In this document: one piece after another, positions 45,456 to 56,256 of the stretch | Layout: every line of letters starts with the position of its first letter | Numbering within the stretch: the first letter of the stretch is position 1 | DNA from: Stenotrophomonas sp. SY1 | GTDB taxonomy: Bacteria > Pseudomonadota > Gammaproteobacteria > Xanthomonadales > Xanthomonadaceae | Length of the DNA stretch: 64,000 bases | Reading direction: 5' to 3' | NCBI RefSeq assembly: GCF_021202945.1 | Contig: NZ_JAJOYR010000002.1 | Location: 422,112 to 486,111, forward strand | Notes under the pieces: model-generated | What the model was told of the DNA's origin: nothing | Database searches by the model: none | What the model saw: only the letters and a program-made list of their open reading frames with translations | Program-made: the position numbers and the translations under genes

Positions 45456-46862
45456 ATGTCGTTTCTGATCGTATTGGCGGCCCTGTGCTTCCTGATGTTC
45501 GTGGCCTACCGCGGCTACAGCGTGATCCTGTTCGCCCCGGTGGCGGCATTGGGCGCGGTGCTGCTGACCGACCCAACCCTGGTCCAGCCGATGTTCACCG
45601 GCTTGTTCATGGACAAGATGGTCGGCTTCCTGAAGCTGTACTTCCCGGTATTCGTACTGGGCGCGGTGTTCGGCAAGCTGATCGAGATCTCCGGTTTCTC
45701 CAAGTCCATCGTCAGCGCCACCATCAAGCTGGTCGGTGCCCAGCGCGCGATGCTCTCCATCGTGCTGGTCTGCGCGCTGCTCACCTACGGCGGCGTGTCG
45801 CTGTTCGTGGTGGTGTTTGCGGTCTACCCGTTCGCGGCCGAGTTGTTCCGCCAGAGCAATATCCCAAAGCGCTTGATTCCCGGCACCATCGCGCTTGGCG
45901 CTTTCACCTTCACCATGGACGCGCTGCCGGGCACGCCACAGATCCAGAACATCATTCCGTCCTCGTTCTTCGGCACCACCGGCTGGGCCGCCCCGTGGCT
46001 GGGCGTGATCGGCACCGTGGTGATCCTGGTGCTGGGCATGAGCTACCTGGAATGGCGCCGGCGCGCGGCCATCGCCAAGGGCGAAGGCTACGCCGGCACT
46101 GGCGAGGAACTGCGCAACGAACCGGAACCCTTCCACGGCGACACGTTGGCGCATCCGCTGGTGGCGATCCTGCCGCTGCTGCTGGTCGGCGTATCCAACT
46201 TCCTGCTGACCCGCTGGATTCCCGGCTTCTACGGGCAAACCCAGTCGTTCGTGCCGGCGGTGATCGGCAACCCGGCGCCGGTGGTGCAGGAAGTCTCCAA
46301 GATGGCCGCCATCTGGGCCGTGCAGGGTGCCCTGCTGCTGGGCATCCTCAGCGTCATCGCCTTCGCCTGGAAGCCAGTGGTCAGCGCCTTCGCAGAAGGC
46401 ACCAAGTCCGCCATCGGTGGCGCCATGCTGGCCTCGATGAACACCGCGTCGGAATACGGTTTCGGTGCGGTCATCGCCGCCCTGCCGGGCTTCCTGGTCG
46501 TGGCCGATGCGCTGGGATCGATCCCCAACCCGCTGATCAACGAAGCCGTTTCAGTCACCGCCATGGCCGGCATCACCGGCTCGGCGTCCGGCGGCATGAG
46601 CATCGCGCTGGCCGCGATGGCCGACAGCTTCATCGCCAACGCGCAGGCTGCCGGCATTCCGATGGAAGTCCTGCACCGCGTGGCATCGATGGCCTCCGGC
46701 GGCATGGACACCCTGCCGCACAACGGCGCGGTGATCACTGTCCTGGCCGTCACCGGCCTGACCCATCGCCAGTCCTACAAGGACATCTTCGCCATCACCA
46801 TCATCAAGACCCTGGCGGTATTCGCAATCATCGGCGTGTACTACGCCACCGGGCTGGTTTGA
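45456..46862 (+). CDS. GntP-family permease (probable short-chain/3-hydroxybutyrate transporter)
   Basis: 468 residues with about 12 helices. GntP family pattern: KMVGFLKLYFPVFVLGAVFGKL, the ALPGTPQIQN motif, and GSASGGMSIAL with DTLPHNGAV late. Close in pattern to HbuT-like transporters of Pseudomonas that carry 3-hydroxybutyrate and other short fatty acids. ATG 45456 follows GGGGAG at seven bases. It is divergent from the TonB receptor; the 3HB dehydrogenase lies 10 kb away in the same neighbourhood. Gluconate is the alternative substrate but no gluconate genes are nearby. Confidence 0.85.
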   Translation: MSFLIVLAALCFLMFVAYRGYSVILFAPVAALGAVLLTDPTLVQPMFTGLFMDKMVGFLKLYFPVFVLGAVFGKLIEISGFSKSIVSATIKLVGAQRAMLSIVLVCALLTYGGVSLFVVVFAVYPFAAELFRQSNIPKRLIPGTIALGAFTFTMDALPGTPQIQNIIPSSFFGTTGWAAPWLGVIGTVVILVLGMSYLEWRRRAAIAKGEGYAGTGEELRNEPEPFHGDTLAHPLVAILPLLLVGVSNFLLTRWIPGFYGQTQSFVPAVIGNPAPVVQEVSKMAAIWAVQGALLLGILSVIAFAWKPVVSAFAEGTKSAIGGAMLASMNTASEYGFGAVIAALPGFLVVADALGSIPNPLINEAVSVTAMAGITGSASGGMSIALAAMADSFIANAQAAGIPMEVLHRVASMASGGMDTLPHNGAVITVLAVTGLTHRQSYKDIFAITIIKTLAVFAIIGVYYATGLV

Positions 46863-46873
46863 GTTTTGAGGAT

Positions 46874-46928
46874 GGGGCTTGGCTCAGCTTGACTCAGCTC
46901 AGCTCAGCTTGGGCTGGCTTGGCTCGGC
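46874..46928. repeat. CAGCTT/GGCTTG simple repeat
   Basis: Five to seven short direct units of GGCTTGGCTCAGCTTGACTCAGCTCAGCTC type just after the permease gene. Together with the terminator below, this is what the 302-base gap 46863-47164 holds. Confidence 0.55.
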
Positions 46929-46977
46929 GGCGCCGGACGCAGGCAAACGGCAAATCAATCACCGGCCGCCAAATGAA

Positions 46978-47003
46978 AAAGGCCCGAGCAAGCTCGGGCC
47001 TTT
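46978..47003. terminator. bidirectional terminator
   Basis: AAAGGCCCGAGC / GCTCGGGCCTTT, a 12-bp perfect stem with an AA loop, preceded by AAAAA and followed by TTTCC. It ends the permease transcript from the left and can end the comEA-like transcript from the right. Confidence 0.9.
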
Positions 47004-47164
47004 CCAGTTTCCATAACAGGAAACAATCGCCCGGCTGCACGTCACTGTGCAACACCGGACGATCTCACATCCTTGTTGGCGTCCTGCCTTCCCCAGCTTC
47101 CTGCCCTGTTTGGGTTCCTGGTGTTCCGCCATCCGGGTGGTCCACAATTTCGCGTCCTTTCCGC

Positions 47165-47497
47165 TCAACGCCTTTCTATCGGTCTGGGCACCGCCGTCCC
47201 GGCGGGCTTCTTGGCGGGGGCAACTCCGGCCCTCACTTCGATCAGGTCACGATTCCGTTCGACCGTTTTCAATCCGATCCCTTTCACCAGCGCCAGTTCC
47301 TCGACGCTCCTGAAAGGCCCGTTCGCCTGTCGGTGATCGATGATTGCCTGCGCCTTGGAAGGGCCAACATTCACCATCACCCGGCCCAGCTCCGCCGCAG
47401 AGGCGGTGTTGATGTCGACCTTGTCCGTGGCTTGCGCCGATACGGTCAACAACAACGCCAGAACCAGTGACTTCAGCATCACGGCAAAAAGCTGCAT
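47165..47497 (-). CDS. ComEA-like helix-hairpin-helix protein
   Basis: 110 residues: signal peptide (MQLFAVMLKSLVLALLLTVSAQA) and then a helix-hairpin-helix domain KVDINTASAAELGRVMVNVGPSKAQAIIDHRQ ... GIGLKTVERNRDLI, which binds DNA non-specifically. Related to ComEA, the periplasmic DNA ratchet of transformation, and to the single-domain YbaV-type proteins. ATG 47497 follows AAGGAGTGT. Its C-terminus is proline- and lysine-rich. It is divergent from the M20 peptidase. Confidence 0.85.
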   Translation of the reverse strand: MQLFAVMLKSLVLALLLTVSAQATDKVDINTASAAELGRVMVNVGPSKAQAIIDHRQANGPFRSVEELALVKGIGLKTVERNRDLIEVRAGVAPAKKPAGTAVPRPIERR

Positions 47498-47622
47498 CGC
47501 TACACTCCTTGTGACTTGGGCTGGTCTGCCGGCATTCCCGCCGGTCGAACCAGTGTTCCGCGCCACATGAACACAGACTATCCGTCACACGTCGCTCACA
47601 CAGCCGGCGAATACCCCGAGCG

Positions 47623-47644
47623 CTTGTAGGAAAATTCCTACAAG
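47623..47644. promoter_or_regulatory. 10-bp inverted repeat between comEA-like and M20 genes
   Basis: CTTGTAGGAA-AA-TTCCTACAAG, a perfect 10-bp inverted repeat with a two-base centre. It lies 60 bases before the M20 start and 126 bases before the comEA-like start, and is much more AT-rich than its context. It could be an operator for one or both genes. Confidence 0.55.
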
Positions 47645-47705
47645 GTCCGATTCCAGGGGAGGCGGCGTAGAATGGTTACACCTGACATTGCTACTGGAGA
47701 TCCAG

Positions 47706-49199
47706 ATGGACAGCGCCAAGATCGGCCAATTTCTCAGCGACAAGTGGGACAAGGACATCGTCCCGCAACTGGTCGATTACATCCGTATCCCCAACAAGTC
47801 GCCGATGTTCGACGCCAACTGGGTCGCCAACGGCTACATGGACCAGGCAGTGAGCCTGATGGAGAACTGGTCCAAGGCGCAGAACATCCCCGGCCTGCAG
47901 GTCGAAGTGGTTCGTCTGGAAGGCCGTACTCCGCTGATTTTCCTGGAAATCCCGGCCACTGGCCCGGAAACCGGTGATGACACCGTGCTGCTCTATGGCC
48001 ACCTGGACAAGCAGCCGGAAATGACCGGCTGGGATGATGACCTGGGCCCGTGGAAGCCGGTGCTGCGTGGCGAGAAGCTGTACGGCCGCGGTGGCGCCGA
48101 TGACGGTTACGCCATCTTCGGCTCGCTGGCCGCCGTGCTTGCGCTGCAGGAGCAGGGCCTGCCGCACGCCCGCTGCGTGATCCTGATCGAAGCCTGTGAA
48201 GAGTCCGGCTCCTACGACCTGCCGGCCTATGTCGACCATCTGGCCGACCGCATCGGCCAGCCATCGCTGGTGGTGTGCCTGGATTCGGGCTGCGCCAACT
48301 ACGACCAGCTGTGGTGCACCACCTCGCTGCGCGGCCTGACCGGTGGCAACTTCACTGTGAAGGTGCTCAACGAGGGCGTGCACTCCGGTGATGCGTCCGG
48401 CGTGGTGCCGTCCAGCTTCCGCCTGCTGCGCCAGCTGCTGTCGCGCATCGAAGACGAAAAGACCGGCCGCATCCTGCTCGACGGTCTGCACGTGGAAGTG
48501 CCGGCCGAGCGTCTGGAGCAGGCCAAGCGCGCTGCCGACGTGGTCGATACCGCCATTTTCGACAAGTTCCCGCTGGTTGATGGCCTCAAGCCGATGAGCG
48601 ATGAGCTGACCGAACTGGTCCTCAACCGCACCTGGCGCCCGGCGCTGTCGGTTACTGGCATTGGTGGCATGCCGCCGCTGGAATCGGCCGGCAACGTGCT
48701 GCGCCCGGAAACCTCGGTGAAGCTGTCGCTGCGCCTGCCGCCGACCGCCAACGGCAAGGTCTGCGGGGAGCTGCTCAAGGAAGCCCTGCTGCGCGATCCG
48801 CCGAATGGCGCTCACGTCAGCCTGGATCTGGAAAAGGCCTCCACCGGTTGGAACGCCCCGGCCATGGCACCGTGGCTGGAAAAGTCCATCGACGACGCCA
48901 GCCAGGCGTTCTTCGGCAAGCCGGCGATGTACATGGGCGAAGGCGGCTCGATCCCGTTCATGGGCATGCTGGGCGAGAAGTTCCCGGGTGCGCAGTTCAT
49001 GATCACCGGCGTGCTGGGCCCGCACTCCAACGCGCACGGCCCGAACGAGTTCCTGCACATCCCGATGGGCAAGCGCGTTACCTCGTGCGTGTCCAAGGTG
49101 CTGTTCGACCACCACGCGGCCAGCCTGCGCGGCGAGACCAGCGGTTCGCCGGTGGCTGCCGACAGCGGCACCCGTCACGGCGGCCACGGCTGCTGCTGA
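47706..49199 (+). CDS. M20-family metallopeptidase
   Basis: 497 residues, no signal peptide, so a cytoplasmic dinuclear-zinc aminoacyl or dipeptidase. Metal ligands: LLYGHLDKQPE, GRGGADDGYA, EACEESGS and later GPHSNAHGPNE; the catalytic Glu is the first E of EESGS. ATG 47706 follows GGAG. The last residues are SGTRHGGHGCC, a His/Cys tail not expected in the family. It stands alone downstream of an inverted repeat. Confidence 0.9.
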   Translation: MDSAKIGQFLSDKWDKDIVPQLVDYIRIPNKSPMFDANWVANGYMDQAVSLMENWSKAQNIPGLQVEVVRLEGRTPLIFLEIPATGPETGDDTVLLYGHLDKQPEMTGWDDDLGPWKPVLRGEKLYGRGGADDGYAIFGSLAAVLALQEQGLPHARCVILIEACEESGSYDLPAYVDHLADRIGQPSLVVCLDSGCANYDQLWCTTSLRGLTGGNFTVKVLNEGVHSGDASGVVPSSFRLLRQLLSRIEDEKTGRILLDGLHVEVPAERLEQAKRAADVVDTAIFDKFPLVDGLKPMSDELTELVLNRTWRPALSVTGIGGMPPLESAGNVLRPETSVKLSLRLPPTANGKVCGELLKEALLRDPPNGAHVSLDLEKASTGWNAPAMAPWLEKSIDDASQAFFGKPAMYMGEGGSIPFMGMLGEKFPGAQFMITGVLGPHSNAHGPNEFLHIPMGKRVTSCVSKVLFDHHAASLRGETSGSPVAADSGTRHGGHGCC

Positions 49200-49317
49200 T
49201 CCGGCCGGCCCGCGATCGTGCTGCCTGCGCAGCCGGTCGCGGCCAGCGGATGAGGGTTTGATGACGGACGCAGCCTGGCCTTGCTAGGCTGCGTCTTTCC
49301 ATTTGGCGGACAGGCAC

Positions 49318-49590
49318 ATGAGCGGACTGTTTGGCAGCGACAGCTGGCTGTACATCATCCTGATCGGCTTCTTCGTCGGCCTGCTGGGCCGCTTCTTCAT
49401 GCCCGGCAACAACCGCATGGGCTGCCTGCTGACCATCGTGCTGGGTATTGCCGGCGCGGTGTTTGCCGGTTGGTTCGGCCGCGAAATGGGCTGGTACTCG
49501 GCAGGTGAACCGGCTGGCTTCATCGGCGCCATCGTCGGTGCGATCGTCATCCTCGCGCTGTTGCGGCTGGTCAGCGGCGGCAAGCGCTGA
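49318..49590 (+). CDS. GlsB/YeaQ/YmgE-family small membrane protein
   Basis: 90 residues with three helices rich in glycine: LYIILIGFFVGLLGRFFMPG, MGCLLTIVLGIAGAVFAGWFG and GFIGAIVGAIVILALLRLV. This is the transglycosylase-associated (GlsB/YeaQ) pattern seen in stress-linked inner-membrane proteins. Start ATG 49318. It lies 52 bases before amgK and may share its transcript. Confidence 0.85.
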   Translation: MSGLFGSDSWLYIILIGFFVGLLGRFFMPGNNRMGCLLTIVLGIAGAVFAGWFGREMGWYSAGEPAGFIGAIVGAIVILALLRLVSGGKR

Positions 49591-49642
49591 GTCTCTTTCT
49601 TTTTCCTGTGCGCCGGTCGGCGCGGTTTCGACGTACCCGTCC

Positions 49643-51366
<1,724 letters not shown>

Positions 51367-51396
51367 TTGCTGCGTCGGTGAAGCCGATCAGCGCTA

Positions 51397-51530
51397 GAAG
51401 CCTTACCCCTCCCCAGCCCTCCCCTTGCCTACGGCAAAGGGAGGGAGCAGAAGCGGGCTTCGCAGCAGCCCGACAGATTGTGCATGACCAGCCCCTCTCT
51501 TTTGCGCAGCAAAGGGGAGAATTTGGGAGG
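51397..51530. repeat. GC-rich intergenic repeat with two stem-loops
   Basis: CCCTCCCCTTGCC (51417-51429) pairs with GGCAAAGGGAGGG (51433-51445) with one mismatch. A second CCCCTCTCTTTTGC ... GCAAAGGGGAG lies at about 51493-51519. It separates convergent murU and hda and may end both transcripts. Confidence 0.7.
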
Positions 51531-51576
51531 AGTGCTTTTCGCAGCGAACGGACAACACACGCCGCCAGCGAATCCG

Positions 51577-52281
51577 CTACTCCCCGTTCCCCGCTTCAAG
51601 CACGCGCTTGAGGAACGGCACGGTGATGCGACGCTTGGCCGCCAGTGATTCGCGGTCGAGCTTTTCCAGCAATGCCACCAAGCCGCTCAGGTCACGGCCG
51701 GTGCGGGTCAACAACCATTCCAGCGTGGCCTCGTCCATCACCAGGCCACGACGTACCGCGCGCTCGCGCAGCACCGCGCCACGGCCTTCGTCGTCGAGCG
51801 GGTCAAGCATGATCCGGCCGCACTGCGACAATCGCGAACGCAGGTCCGGCAGTACCAGCCCCAACGCATCGGGCGTACAACGCGCCGTGTAGAGCAGGGT
51901 CACGTCGGCCGCACGCGCACGATTGTGGAATTCAAACAGGGTCACTTCCTGCTCACGCCGGCCGGCTACGTACTCCAGCCCGTCCAACGCCACCATGTCA
52001 TGACCTTCCAGCGCTTCGAGCGCTTCGTCCAGGCGTTTGCCGGCGGCCTGCAGGGGCAGATAGGCAGGCCTGCGCCCGGCCTGCAGCGCTGCCGCGCAGG
52101 TGGCCAGCGACAGGTGCGTCTTGCCGGTGCCACCGGCGCCGGCAAGGAAAATCCAGTCGTGGCTGCTGCCTACGGCGAGCGCGCGCAACTGGGCCAGCGC
52201 GCCGTCCGGCGCGCCGATGAAGGTCTCGAATCGTTGGTCTGGCGGATAACGCAAGGCCAACGGCAACTGCGGCACACTCAC
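51577..52281 (-). CDS. hda: DnaA regulatory inactivator Hda
   Basis: 234-residue AAA+ protein. Walker A AGAGGTGKTH, a PLALRYPPDQRFETF N-terminus with a clamp-binding-like QLPLAL motif at residues 5-10, Walker B VALDGL, and sensor LTRTGRDLSGLVALL. Hda stimulates hydrolysis of DnaA-bound ATP with the sliding clamp to limit replication starts. Its start overlaps the stop of the upstream AI-2E/PerM gene by four bases. Confidence 0.92.
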   Translation of the reverse strand: MSVPQLPLALRYPPDQRFETFIGAPDGALAQLRALAVGSSHDWIFLAGAGGTGKTHLSLATCAAALQAGRRPAYLPLQAAGKRLDEALEALEGHDMVALDGLEYVAGRREQEVTLFEFHNRARAADVTLLYTARCTPDALGLVLPDLRSRLSQCGRIMLDPLDDEGRGAVLRERAVRRGLVMDEATLEWLLTRTGRDLSGLVALLEKLDRESLAAKRRITVPFLKRVLEAGNGE

Positions 52282-53450
52282 TTCGGTTCAGCGTCCTTGG
52301 ATAGGATGGCCGGACCCACGGACGGTTCTCCGCGCGCATCCAGCACGATTGCCGACCCATGGCCGGCATACAGCTCACTCTGGCGGTAGCGCTCATGCGC
52401 ATAGCGCAGCAGCACGTTGATCACCGCCGCCGCCGGCAACGCCAGCAGCATGCCCAGGAAGCCAAACAACTGACCACCGGCCATCACCGCGAAAATCACC
52501 GCCACCGGGTGCAGGCCGATCTTGTCGCCCACGATACGTGGGGTCAGCACGTAACTTTCCAATAGCTGGCCGACGGTAAACACCACGCCAACCAACACCA
52601 GCAACTGCAGGTCGAAGCCCTGCGCCTGTACCAATGCAGCCAGCACCGCCAGCACCACGCCGGTGGTCGCTCCGAGGTACGGGATGAAGCTGATCAGGCC
52701 AGCGACCAGGCCGATCAGCAGGCCCAGGTTCAACCCGGCCATCGTCAGGCCGGCCGCATAGACCACGCCCAGCGCGATCATCACCACGATCTGGCCGCGG
52801 ATGAAGGCGCCAAGCACGTCGTTGGATTCCCGCGCCAGCCGCGACACGATCTCGATATGGTTGCGCGGGATCAGCGAGGCGACACGCTCGACCAGCTTGT
52901 CCCAGTCACGCAGGAAGTAGTAGGTCAGGATCGGCAGCAGCGCCAGGTTGACCACCAGCGCCACCATCGCAAAACCCGAACGCGACACGTAGCCAAACAG
53001 CGCGCTGGCGGCTCCGCCGGCCTGCTGCCAGTGGCTGCGCACCCATTCGATCAGGCGCTCGGGCTCCAGCCAGCTCATCAGCTCGAAACCGGATTTCTGC
53101 TCGATCCACGGCAGCGCCGTGCCCAGCAGCCATTGCTGCGCCTGCGGCCACGCTGCGGCCAGGGTGACGATCTGACGCTGGATCAGCGGCACCAGGATCA
53201 ACAGCGCCAAGGTCAGCAGCAGCACCATCGCCACGAACACCAGCACCACTGCGGTGTTGCGCGAACGGCCACGTGCTTCGAGCCAGTCCACCAGCGGATC
53301 GCCCAGCCATGCCAAGGCCAGCGCGATCACGAACGGCGTCAGGATCGGTGCCAGCAGCCCCATCACCCACAGACCAAACACGGCCAGCACCACCCATTTC
53401 AGGCGACGCAGGAACAGTGCGATTTCAACTTCCGGGGTAACGATGCTCAT
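52278..53450 (-). CDS. AI-2E/PerM-family transporter
   Basis: 390 residues with about eight helices. Signature GLLAPILTPFVIALALAWLGDPLVD near the start and a conserved run of glycines and prolines FIPYLGATTGVVLAVLAAL, with NQLLESYVLTPRIVGDKIGLHP-like text near residue 310. The family includes PerM and the AI-2 exporter TqsA; the substrate is unknown. Conserved neighbourhood DUF2066-perM-hda next to purM is typical of gammaproteobacteria. Four-base overlaps on both sides. Confidence 0.88.
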   Translation of the reverse strand: MSIVTPEVEIALFLRRLKWVVLAVFGLWVMGLLAPILTPFVIALALAWLGDPLVDWLEARGRSRNTAVVLVFVAMVLLLTLALLILVPLIQRQIVTLAAAWPQAQQWLLGTALPWIEQKSGFELMSWLEPERLIEWVRSHWQQAGGAASALFGYVSRSGFAMVALVVNLALLPILTYYFLRDWDKLVERVASLIPRNHIEIVSRLARESNDVLGAFIRGQIVVMIALGVVYAAGLTMAGLNLGLLIGLVAGLISFIPYLGATTGVVLAVLAALVQAQGFDLQLLVLVGVVFTVGQLLESYVLTPRIVGDKIGLHPVAVIFAVMAGGQLFGFLGMLLALPAAAVINVLLRYAHERYRQSELYAGHGSAIVLDARGEPSVGPAILSKDAEPK

Positions 53451-54577
53451 CGGATGCGGTACTCGGCGCGCCTGCTGATGCTTGCCTCGCCGTCGGCGGG
53501 GTCATCCTCGACCGTGCTCACCGGTTGCAGCGGGCTGTCCTGGCCAAGCATGCGATTCAGGCCCGACAGGCCGGTGCTCAACTCGACATCCAGCTCCAGG
53601 CGGTCTCCCGCTGCCTGGATCGGCATGATCGACTTGACCACCGCCACCCGCTGCAGGGCCGAGGCCAGCCGCAGGTAATCATCCGCACTGCCGATGCCGC
53701 TCACCACGATGCGGTAGGTTCCAGCCGCGCCGGTTGCTGCCGGCGCCTTGGCATAACGCCGCACCAGCGCGTCGGCCGCGCCATCGGCACCGCCCACCAT
53801 GGCGCGACGTGCGTCACTGTCACGGGTGGTCCACTTGGACAGTTCACGGCCGTTGTCGACGAACACCCAGTCCGCCTGCCAGCCGCCGCCGGCCTTGGCG
53901 CGGTAAAGCTTGCCGACCAGCTGCATCGGCGGCGCGTAGCGGGCCGAAGCCCGTGCCACAGCGGCCGTATCCTGACGCCAGATCGCGCCGACCAGGGCCT
54001 GTTCGGCTGCACCGCCGGCAGGCAGGCCCAAGCGGAAGCCGCGTTCGATCGCCCGATCCAGCAACGGCCGCGCCGCATTGGACTGCTGCACGCTGACCAG
54101 ACGCGGGCCGCTGCCATCGTCGATGGCCAGCCAGGCCACCGGCTTGGGCCGCGGCTGCGGCCACACTGGCAGGCCCAGTGCGGCGACCAGCTCATCCACG
54201 TCGCTCTGGCGGAAACGCGCCACCAGCACGGTACGAAAGCTCGGCGCGCCGCTGGCGGCAACGCCCTGGTCCTGGCGGTAGTCGTAGCTTTCCACCATGT
54301 CACGGGCGCTGCGCAGGGCCTGCGCCACGCCGGGACGGGCCATCGTGCCGCGATCGCCGGACAACTTGCCCAGTACCACGCCCAACGCCCGCGTCATTGC
54401 GCCGTTGCGGTCCGACTCGGACTGGCTGTTGACGGGCACCTCGGCCTCGTAGGCTCCCTTGGCGCTGGCAACGTCCCCTTCGGTACGCATGTCCGACTGC
54501 GCCTGCACCGCGAAAACGGACAGGCTCAGCGCCAGAAACAGCATTGTGACCAGGCTGCGACGCATTGAATATTCCAT
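53447..54577 (-). CDS. DUF2066 exported protein
   Basis: About 376 residues from ATG 54577 (or 372 from ATG 54565, which has a better-spaced GGAA upstream). Signal peptide SLVTMLFLALSLSVFAVQA. The DUF2066 pattern is seen: AEVPVNSQSESDRNGAMTRALGVVLGKLSGD, then SYDYRQD and a beta-rich C-terminal half. Function unknown; it is the first gene of the DUF2066-perM-hda operon and divergent from purM. Confidence 0.87.
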   Translation of the reverse strand: MEYSMRRSLVTMLFLALSLSVFAVQAQSDMRTEGDVASAKGAYEAEVPVNSQSESDRNGAMTRALGVVLGKLSGDRGTMARPGVAQALRSARDMVESYDYRQDQGVAASGAPSFRTVLVARFRQSDVDELVAALGLPVWPQPRPKPVAWLAIDDGSGPRLVSVQQSNAARPLLDRAIERGFRLGLPAGGAAEQALVGAIWRQDTAAVARASARYAPPMQLVGKLYRAKAGGGWQADWVFVDNGRELSKWTTRDSDARRAMVGGADGAADALVRRYAKAPAATGAAGTYRIVVSGIGSADDYLRLASALQRVAVVKSIMPIQAAGDRLELDVELSTGLSGLNRMLGQDSPLQPVSTVEDDPADGEASISRRAEYRIR

Positions 54578-54674
54578 TGCTCGACGATTCCGGAGGGAAT
54601 TGTTGCCCGAATGGGGCCTTCGCGCCAACGTGGCCTGTTAAAATGCCGCGTTCACCCCGCCAGTGCAGCCGCCC

Positions 54675-55733
54675 GTGACCAGCTCCCCGACCTCTGCGAA
54701 CTCCCCCCTGACCTACCGTGACGCCGGTGTCGATATCGACGCGGGCAACGAACTGGTCGAGCGCATCAAGCCGCTGGTAAAGCGCAGCTTCCGCCCTGAA
54801 GTCATGGGCGGGCTGGGTGGCTTCGGCGCGCTGTTTGATCTGTCCAGCAAGTACCGCGAGCCGGTGCTGGTCTCCGGTACCGACGGCGTCGGCACCAAGC
54901 TGAAGCTGGCACAACAGCTGGGCCGCCACGACACCATCGGCATCGATCTGGTCGCCATGTGCGTCAACGACGTGCTGGTGCAGGGCGCCGAACCGCTGTT
55001 CTTCCTGGACTACTTCGCCACCGGCAAGCTCGACATCGACACCGCTGCGGCGGTGGTCGGCGGCATTGCCAACGGCTGCACCGAGGCCGGTTGCGCGCTG
55101 ATCGGCGGTGAAACCGCCGAAATGCCCGACATGTACGCCCCGGGTGAATACGACCTGGCCGGCTTCACTGTCGCAGGCGTTGAAAAGAGCGAACTGAAGG
55201 ACGGCTCGGCCGTGCAGCAGGGTGACGTGCTGATCGGCATCGCCTCCTCCGGCCCGCATTCCAACGGTTACTCGCTGGTGCGCCGCATCTATGAGCGCGC
55301 CGGCAGCCCGACCGACCTGGTGCTGGAAGATGGCGTGAAGCTGGTCGACGCGCTGATGGCGCCGACCCGCCTGTACGTCAAGCCGATCCTGTCGCTGCTC
55401 AAGTCGCACGGTGCCGCCGTGCACGGCATGGCCCACATCACCGGTGGCGGCCTGACCGAGAACATCATCCGCGTGGTGCCGGAAGGCCTGGGCCTGAACA
55501 TCGATGCCGGCAGCTGGACGCTGCCGCCGGTGTTCCAGTGGCTGCAGCGCGAAGGCAATGTTGCCGACAGCGAGATGTGGCGCACCTTCAACTGCGGCAT
55601 CGGCTTCGTGCTGCTGGTTCCGGCCGACCAGGCCGCGGCCATCAACAGCGCACTCGATGCGCTGGAGCTGGCGCATTGGCAGATCGGCGAAGTGGTCGCT
55701 GCCAACGGTGGCGAACGCGTCCACATCGGCTGA
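54675..55733 (+). CDS. purM: phosphoribosylformylglycinamidine cyclo-ligase
   Basis: AIR synthetase of de novo purine synthesis, about 352 residues from GTG 54675; the GTG at 54663 is an alternative. Motifs: [22 protein letters not shown], the [11 protein letters not shown] loop, [37 protein letters not shown], and [16 protein letters not shown] element at 54639-54644 is a candidate -10. It is followed by two membrane-protein genes and then purN. Confidence 0.95.
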   Translation: MTSSPTSANSPLTYRDAGVDIDAGNELVERIKPLVKRSFRPEVMGGLGGFGALFDLSSKYREPVLVSGTDGVGTKLKLAQQLGRHDTIGIDLVAMCVNDVLVQGAEPLFFLDYFATGKLDIDTAAAVVGGIANGCTEAGCALIGGETAEMPDMYAPGEYDLAGFTVAGVEKSELKDGSAVQQGDVLIGIASSGPHSNGYSLVRRIYERAGSPTDLVLEDGVKLVDALMAPTRLYVKPILSLLKSHGAAVHGMAHITGGGLTENIIRVVPEGLGLNIDAGSWTLPPVFQWLQREGNVADSEMWRTFNCGIGFVLLVPADQAAAINSALDALELAHWQIGEVVAANGGERVHIG

Positions 55734-55760
55734 TACCGCCCAACCTGCAAGGTGCCACTC

Positions 55761-56204
55761 ATGGATGCAGTGAATCCCCCCGCTCCGCCGCCAGCAATCA
55801 CCGAAGAAGACGCCAACCAGTTGCGTCTTCTGTCGATCTTCCACTACGTGGTGGCGGCGTTGACCGGCCTGTTTTCGTTGTTCCCGGTCATGCACCTGGT
55901 GATAGGGCTTGGCATCGTCAGCGGCAAGCTTCCGGTGAACGCCAGCAACCCGGATGTCCAGGACGTGGACCCCCGGCTGTTTGGCTGGCTGTTCGTCATC
56001 TTCGCCGCCGTGTTCATTGCCTGCGGCCTGCTGCTGGCCGGCTACATGGCCTACGCCGGGCGCTGCCTGGCGCAGCGCCGGCGTCACACGCTGTGCCTGG
56101 TCGTTGCGGCGATTTCCTGCATGTTGATGCCCATCGGCACGGTGTTGGGGGTGTTCACCCTGATCGTGCTGATGCGCCCCTCCGTCAAGGCTGCTTTCGC
56201 TTGA
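55761..56204 (+). CDS. hypothetical membrane protein between purM and purN
   Basis: 147 residues with three to four predicted helices: LLSIFHYVVAALTGLFSLFPVMHLVIGLGIV, WLFVIFAAVFIACGLLLAGYMAYAG, and LCLVVAAISCMLMPIGTVLGVFTLIVL. The N-terminus is Pro-rich and cytoplasmic-looking. ATG 55761 lies 27 bases after purM. I do not recognise the family with confidence. Co-transcription with purM-purN is likely. Confidence 0.65.
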   Translation: MDAVNPPAPPPAITEEDANQLRLLSIFHYVVAALTGLFSLFPVMHLVIGLGIVSGKLPVNASNPDVQDVDPRLFGWLFVIFAAVFIACGLLLAGYMAYAGRCLAQRRRHTLCLVVAAISCMLMPIGTVLGVFTLIVLMRPSVKAAFA

Positions 56205-56256
56205 ATACCCTGCTGTCGTCGCCTGACGACCACGTTTGTTGCCTGGGTCGCACCGC

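Noticed and set aside
45257-47470. 737-codon plus-strand frame overlapping the GntP permease
   Set aside because: Alternative frame of the permease gene; the permease frame alone gives a helical, conserved product.
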